Source: Haloarculaceae archaeon
GTDB lineage: Archaea; Halobacteriota; Halobacteria; Halobacteriales; Haloarculaceae
NCBI GenBank assembly: GCA_028274885.1
Contig: JAQCMX010000214.1
Location: 1 to 10,282, forward strand
Direction of reading: 5' to 3'
Length of the DNA: 10,282 nt
The position numbers and the translations under genes were made by a program. Below, in pieces: positions 7,081-10,282 of the stretch. Under the pieces are notes generated by a model, which was given only the letters and a program-made list of their open reading frames with translations, had not been told where the DNA came from and made no database searches. Every line of letters starts with the position of its first letter. The stretch's first letter is position 1.

Positions 7081-8229
7081 TCAGATGCTGTTCCGGAGTC
7101 GGTCGAAAAAGCCCTGTTCGACTTCGATGTCTTCCCCGCCAGCCTCCGCGAACTGTTCGAGCGCCTCGCGCTGTTTCTCGTTCAGTTTCTCGGGCGTTAC
7201 GACCCGAACCTGGACGTAGAGATCACCGCTGCCGCGCCGTCGGAGTCTGGGCATTCCCTTCCCTCCGAGGCGGAACCGCTCGCCGCTCTGTGTCCCCTCG
7301 GGAAGGTCGAACTCGACAGTGCCATCAAGCGTTTCGACCTCGATGGTATCACCAAACACCGCCTGTGGGAACGAGATCGCCTCGCGCCTGTGCAGATCCG
7401 CGCCATCGCGGTCGAACTCGGGGTGGTCTGCGATCGATATCTCGACGAGGAGGTCACCGTTACGCGCCCGGCCTTCACCGGGTGCGCCCTTGCCGTCCAT
7501 CCGGATGGTCTGGCCGTCGCTGATTCCCGCAGGGATTTCCACCTGTAACGTCGTTTCGTCCTCAACGATCCCGTCGCCGCGGCAGGTTGAGCACGTCTTC
7601 TCGTAAACTGTCCCCTCACCGCCACAGCGGCGACAGGCCGTGGTCTGTTGCATCCGACCGAATGCTGTCTGCTTGACCTCCGTGCGCTGCCCACGCCCCT
7701 CACAGTTCGGGCAGGCCCGTGACCCCGTTCCCGGCGGATGCCCCGTCCCATTACACTCCGAGCACTCCGCCGGGCGGGTGACCGTCAGCTGCTTTTCGCT
7801 CCCGTGATATGCTTCCTCGAGATCGACTTCGAGACCGGTTTTGAGATCACGACCCGTCTGTGGCCGGTTGCCAGAGCCACCGCTACCGCCACCGAAAAAC
7901 TGATCGAAAATGTCCTGCATATCCCCGAATGGGCCACCGCCGCCACCGAAGGGGTCGCCCCCCCGACCGCGCGCACCGCCGCTATCCGCTGCGCCGCGTT
8001 TTTCGGCCTGCTCGAAGCGCTCGTGACCGAGCTGGTCGTACATCCGGCGCTTCTCGTCGTCGGTCAGGACCTCCTTTGCCTTTTTTACCTTCTTGAATTT
8101 TTCCTCCGCGTCCGGGTCGTCACTCACGTCCGGATGGTACTCGCGGACCGCCTCCCGGTAGGCTTGTTCGATCTCCTCCTCGTCGGCGTCCCGCGAGACG
8201 CCAAGTGCCTCGTAGAAGTCCTCGGTCAT
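7081..8229 (-). CDS. dnaJ: Molecular chaperone DnaJ (Hsp40, type I)
   Basis: This 382-residue co-chaperone stimulates the ATPase of DnaK and delivers unfolded substrates. The J domain (about 4-68) has the essential HPD at 32-34. A Gly/Phe-rich linker (about 84-120) follows. Four zinc-binding CxxCxGxG repeats start at C156, C173, C199 and C213, so both zinc sites are complete. The C-terminal substrate-binding domains run from about 226 to 350. Domain order and length are normal for type I. The start at 8229 places the J domain at once. No dnaK or grpE is within the window: the upstream neighbour is a divergent rhodanese/MBL gene and the gene downstream of its stop is the AMP-binding-like protein, so if the chaperone genes are clustered in this organism the cluster is elsewhere. 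Confidence 0.98.
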   Translation of the reverse strand: MTEDFYEALGVSRDADEEEIEQAYREAVREYHPDVSDDPDAEEKFKKVKKAKEVLTDDEKRRMYDQLGHERFEQAEKRGAADSGGARGRGGDPFGGGGGPFGDMQDIFDQFFGGGSGGSGNRPQTGRDLKTGLEVDLEEAYHGSEKQLTVTRPAECSECNGTGHPPGTGSRACPNCEGRGQRTEVKQTAFGRMQQTTACRRCGGEGTVYEKTCSTCRGDGIVEDETTLQVEIPAGISDGQTIRMDGKGAPGEGRARNGDLLVEISIADHPEFDRDGADLHRREAISFPQAVFGDTIEVETLDGTVEFDLPEGTQSGERFRLGGKGMPRLRRRGSGDLYVQVRVVTPEKLNEKQREALEQFAEAGGEDIEVEQGFFDRLRNSI

Positions 8230-8258
8230 CGGTTACTCTCATGTAATCAGTTCGGACA

Positions 8259-8266
8259 CTAAAGAT
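8259..8266 (-). promoter_or_regulatory. Candidate TATA-like box for dnaJ
   Basis: The minus strand reads ATCTTTAG, centred about 33 bases before the ATG at 8229, which would give a leader of several bases. It is the only AT-rich block in the 116-base divergent intergenic region that suits dnaJ. Confidence 0.4.
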
Positions 8267-8315
8267 ACCCGGGTTCGATCCGGGCCGCGCTGTCGGGACC
8301 TGCGCGAGGGGACAG

Positions 8316-8322
8316 ATCTTAG
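8316..8322 (+). promoter_or_regulatory. Candidate TATA-like box for the rhodanese/MBL gene
   Basis: ATCTTAG is centred 27 bases before the GTG at 8346. It supports GTG as a leaderless start, since the next in-frame ATG lies 31 codons downstream inside the rhodanese domain. Confidence 0.4.
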
Positions 8323-8345
8323 TCGTCTCTGGCCAAACTGAACAC

Positions 8346-9506
8346 GTGCCTCGCAGTTTCCCCAATCTTGACATTGCGGTCGAGCAAATCACCGCCGGGA
8401 GGCTTAAAACCCGACTCGACCGCGGTCAGACGGTCACGATGATCGACACAAGGCCCCCGGAAGACTTCGCCCAGTGGCAGATCACACACCCAAATCTCAC
8501 CGTCAGAAACGTCCCCTTCGATGCGTTTCTCGACCGCTCCGGCGAGCGCCCGGCACCGGCGGTACCTAGCAGGGTTCCCGAGGGACCGCTGGTCACCGCC
8601 TGTGCGATCGGACAGTCGAGTTTTTATGTTGCACAGTTTCTCACACGCCAGGGCTACGACGCCGTCGCGCTCAAGGGCGGCATGGAGGCCTGGGCTGAAC
8701 TGAACGAACGACGACAGTTACGTCTCAACGACACTACACTGGTGCAGTTTCACCGTCCGTCCAGTGGCTGTCTGGCGTATCTGCTCGTTGCTGAGCAGGA
8801 GGCTGCTGTCGTGGACCCGTTACGGGCTTTCGCCGGCGAGTACGCCGCTGTCGCAGCGGAGTACAATGGGACACTTCGGTACGCAATCGACACCCACGTC
8901 CACGCAGATCACGTCAGCGGTGTCCGCCGGGTCGGAGAGCAGTCCGGGGCAACCGTCGTTCATCCCGATGGCGCGAGTGAACGCGGTCTGACTGACGACG
9001 CGAGATTCGTCACAGACGGTGCCAGCCTCCCGCTGGGCGCAACGAGTATCACTGCGCGGGCACTCCCGGGACACACGACCGAGATGATGGGCTACCAGTT
9101 CGGTGACGCGTTGCTGACCGGTGACTCCCTGTTTCTGGACAGTGTAGCCCGACCCGACCTCGAGAACGCCGACCGCGCCCGGGAAGCCGCGGAAACACTT
9201 TGGGAGACAGCCCGAAAACTCGATGAACTGCCGGACAAAACGGTCCTTGCGCCCGGACATGTCGGGCCGACGACAACACCGCGGAGTGATGGATCGTTCG
9301 CCGCGAGGCTTGCCGAGGTCAGACAGCGTCTCCGGATCTTCGAGGAGCCAAAAGAACCCTTTGTCGAGCGCGTCGTCGCCAACCTTCCCCCACGTCCGCC
9401 CAATGACGAGACGATCATCGCCGTCAACCTCGGCGAGAGGCGCGTCGATGACGAGGCAGCGTTCGAACTCGAACTGGGACCGAACAACTGTGCAGTCGGT
9501 GAGTGA
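8346..9506 (+). CDS. Rhodanese / metallo-beta-lactamase fusion, persulfide dioxygenase-like
   Basis: The protein has 386 residues with a GTG start. The N-terminal rhodanese-like domain (about 12-120) has IDTRPPEDF (33-41) and an active-site-type Cys at C86 (TACAIGQSS), followed by LKGGMEAW (109-116). The metallo-beta-lactamase domain (about 128-310) has THVHADH (183-189), so H184, H186, D188 and H189 are present; H243 (LPGHT), D260 (TGDSLF) and H305 (APGH) complete the metal set. GDSLFLDSVARPDL (259-272) resembles the ETHE1/persulfide-dioxygenase branch, which oxidises glutathione-type persulfides to sulfite. Haloarchaea use gamma-glutamylcysteine rather than glutathione as the main thiol, so the true substrate may be a related persulfide. 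A tail of about 75 residues follows. A sulfur-detoxification role is inferred from the pairing of domains; another hydrolase or sulfurtransferase role is possible. Confidence 0.9.
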   Translation: MPRSFPNLDIAVEQITAGRLKTRLDRGQTVTMIDTRPPEDFAQWQITHPNLTVRNVPFDAFLDRSGERPAPAVPSRVPEGPLVTACAIGQSSFYVAQFLTRQGYDAVALKGGMEAWAELNERRQLRLNDTTLVQFHRPSSGCLAYLLVAEQEAAVVDPLRAFAGEYAAVAAEYNGTLRYAIDTHVHADHVSGVRRVGEQSGATVVHPDGASERGLTDDARFVTDGASLPLGATSITARALPGHTTEMMGYQFGDALLTGDSLFLDSVARPDLENADRAREAAETLWETARKLDELPDKTVLAPGHVGPTTTPRSDGSFAARLAEVRQRLRIFEEPKEPFVERVVANLPPRPPNDETIIAVNLGERRVDDEAAFELELGPNNCAVGE

Positions 9507-9593
9507 ACTACACGGACTGAACCCTAACTTTGTTGCTGTCGAAGCGGACACGGACACACTGGTCGAGACACCAACCGGTCCGGATCCGATGGG

Positions 9594-9599
9594 TTTAAT
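9594..9599 (+). promoter_or_regulatory. TATA-like box for tRNA-Ala
   Basis: TTTAAT is centred about 37 bases upstream of the mature tRNA 5' end. This predicts a short 5' leader of about 10 bases to be removed by RNase P. Confidence 0.5.
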
Positions 9600-9632
9600 C
9601 CTGGTGATGAAAAACGTTTCAGTGTGTATCTT

Positions 9633-9704
9633 GGGCTCGTAGATCAGCGGTAGATCACTCCCTTGGCATGGGAGAGGCCCCGGGTTCAAATCCCGGCGAG
9701 TCCA
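9633..9704 (+). tRNA. tRNA-Ala (anticodon GGC)
   Basis: This is a 72-base cloverleaf. The acceptor stem GGGCTCG pairs with CGAGTCC, giving the G3-U70 wobble that is the alanine identity element. The D arm is GATC-AGCGGTA-GATC. The anticodon stem is CTCCC/GGGAG with loop TTGGCAT and GGC at 9665-9667. The T arm is CCGGG-TTCAAAT-CCCGG. The discriminator is A at 9704, and CCA is not encoded. No intron. Downstream, tRNA-3'-end-like fragments suggest that this locus has served as an integration site. Confidence 0.97.
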
Positions 9705-9752
9705 CTCGCTTCTGTCTGCGAACGAACGTGAGCAGACGAATCCACGACACGA

Positions 9753-9808
9753 GAGGGATTCGAACCAGGGAATGGAGCATCGCGAAACGACTGTGGTTCA
9801 AATCCCTC
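9753..9808. repeat. Inverted pair of tRNA T-arm-like sequences
   Basis: The left arm at 9753-9767 (GAGGGATTCGAACCA) and the right arm at 9794-9808 (TGGTTCAAATCCCTC) are complementary at 14 of 15 positions, separated by 26 bases. Each arm resembles the T-loop end of a tRNA, one on each strand. Just upstream, 9714-9719 and 9732-9737 (GTCTGC/GCAGAC) form a further small hairpin after the tRNA. No complete second tRNA is present. Confidence 0.7.
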
Positions 9809-9816
9809 CGAGCCCA
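9795..9816 (+). other. tRNA 3'-end-like fragment, possible attachment-site scar
   Basis: These 22 bases match the 3' end of the intact tRNA-Ala (9683-9704) at 19 positions: GGTTCAAATCCC, then two differences, CGAG, one difference, CCA. The fragment ends CGAGCCCA, which pairs without the wobble with GGGCTCG. It therefore carries C rather than U at position 70 and may derive from another tRNA or from an element-borne copy. Duplicated tRNA 3' ends are the usual mark of integrative elements. No integrase is visible here. Confidence 0.5.
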
Positions 9817-10004
9817 TTCTCTCGTTGTTCTACACTCACTAATGGCAGGACAGCGGCATTGTCAGGCGTCCCCCGAGCCACCTCTATGCCACTTGAAATG
9901 CTGATGTCCCCAGTATTCGGGGTTGGGATCCAACCGGAGTTGTACCCCTGATCGAAGACGATGTTCCCATCCCTCGTTGCAAAATTCAGCGAGTCATAAA
10001 TCTC
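9798..10004 (-). pseudogene. Possible gene remnant lacking a start, ending in the tRNA-like scar
   Basis: This minus frame encodes 68 sensible residues including LNFATRDGNIVFDQG (6-20), SGWIPTPNTGDISI (23-36) and VLPLVSVEQ (52-60), and ends at TGA 9798-9800, inside the tRNA-like fragment. The frame stays open upstream towards 10120 but has no ATG, GTG or TTG, and that upstream part is cysteine-rich and not protein-like. It looks like the C-terminal piece of an acidic, exported-type or structural haloarchaeal protein left after an integration or deletion. There is a faint likeness to the end of haloarchaeal pilin-like proteins, too weak to name. It could also be a chance open frame. Confidence 0.3.
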
Positions 10005-10089
10005 AGCGGCCGGGCTGAGTACAGGGCCCAGGTGTGTGAGAACTAATAAACAGGTCGGCCAAATATCACAGTGCGAAACTGTCCGGCAA

Positions 10090-10095
10090 TTATAT
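10090..10095 (+). promoter_or_regulatory. TATA-like box for the last gene
   Basis: TTATAT is centred about 30 bases before the ATG at 10122. This is one of the clearest AT-rich boxes in the window and supports a leaderless or near-leaderless transcript. Confidence 0.55.
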
Positions 10096-10121
10096 TCTCC
10101 TACAGTAACACTCAGTGATTG

Positions 10122-10282
10122 ATGAGCGGAGGAACAGACCCGGACCCGGACTCAGCGGAGGTGACGTGCCTCGGTCTCCCGAAACGCTCGCTCATGCTCG
10201 AAGTCGTTCGAGCGTCGTATGCAGTCGGAATTGGCGCCGTGGTGACAATTATCCCTGTGCTTGGAGTGTACGTTCTCGGGAT
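10122..10282 (+). CDS. N-terminus of a probable membrane protein, unknown (3' end outside window)
   Basis: 53 residues are visible. An acidic N-terminus (MSGGTDPDPDSAEV) and a short basic stretch (LPKRS, 19-23) precede a hydrophobic segment at about 33-53 (YAVGIGAVVTIIPVLGVYVLG), probably the first membrane helix. The family cannot be recognised from this piece. The start is supported by the TATA-like box about 30 bases upstream. Confidence 0.65.
   Translation, partial: MSGGTDPDPDSAEVTCLGLPKRSLMLEVVRASYAVGIGAVVTIIPVLGVYVLG

Noticed and set aside
6804..7523. A long plus-strand open frame of 239 codons.
   Set aside because: It runs across the intergenic repeat and antisense to dnaJ, is rich in Arg, Ser and Pro, and is unlike the acidic proteins of the window. 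DnaJ motifs on the other strand explain the openness.
8269..8285. A tRNA T-arm-like hairpin, CCCGG-GTTCGAT-CCGGG, upstream of dnaJ.
   Set aside because: The loop is out of register for a true T-loop, and no acceptor, D or anticodon arm can be drawn around it on either strand.
8820..9689. A 289-codon minus-strand frame opposite the rhodanese/MBL gene, extending over the tRNA.
   Set aside because: It is antisense to all the metal-binding motifs and would cover part of the tRNA. The composition is not that of a haloarchaeal protein.
9705..9830. A second complete tRNA gene after tRNA-Ala.
   Set aside because: Only T-arm and acceptor-end-like pieces are present. No matching 5' acceptor strand, D arm or anticodon arm lies at the needed spacing.

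Overview
The window comes from a haloarchaeon (class Halobacteria). The evidence is the high GC content, the strongly acidic predicted proteins, archaeal TATA-like boxes 26-30 bases upstream of most start codons (leaderless transcription), an archaeal isoprenoid-lipid enzyme next to a geranylgeranyl-reductase homologue, and a tRNA-Ala without an encoded CCA end. The species cannot be named from the sequence alone.

Layout. (1) Positions 1-3627 look like an isoprenoid neighbourhood. On the minus strand are a GGGP-synthase/PcrB-like gene (cut by the window start, with unusual extensions) and, just upstream of it, an unrecognised 352-residue protein with an Asp-rich DDVDDFETD stretch after a hydrophobic helix. 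Facing away on the plus strand is a geranylgeranyl-reductase family flavoprotein. (2) Positions 3696-4538 hold an aldo-keto reductase, probably transcribed with the reductase. (3) Positions 4730-5839 encode two membrane proteins of unknown function, each with its own promoter-like box. (4) Positions 5926-6696 (minus) encode a short AMP-binding-superfamily protein with a degenerate phosphate-binding loop and no C-terminal catalytic part. (5) DnaJ (minus, 7081-8229) is divergent from a rhodanese/metallo-beta-lactamase fusion (8346-9506). (6) The right end has tRNA-Ala(GGC), then about 400 bases of tRNA-3'-end-like scars and an apparent gene remnant, then the start of a new gene for a membrane-associated protein.

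A near-identical 85-base element with terminal inverted repeats and a central hairpin occurs twice in the same orientation, after the aldo-keto reductase and after dnaJ. It looks like a MITE or another small non-coding repeat. No transposase, integrase, CRISPR array or rRNA is visible.

The most interesting hypothesis is that the PcrB-like protein, the Asp-rich orphan and the reductase paralogue form a specialised isoprenoid-lipid module, separate from core membrane-lipid synthesis. This rests on family assignments and gene order only. The right-hand tRNA region looks like an old integration site.
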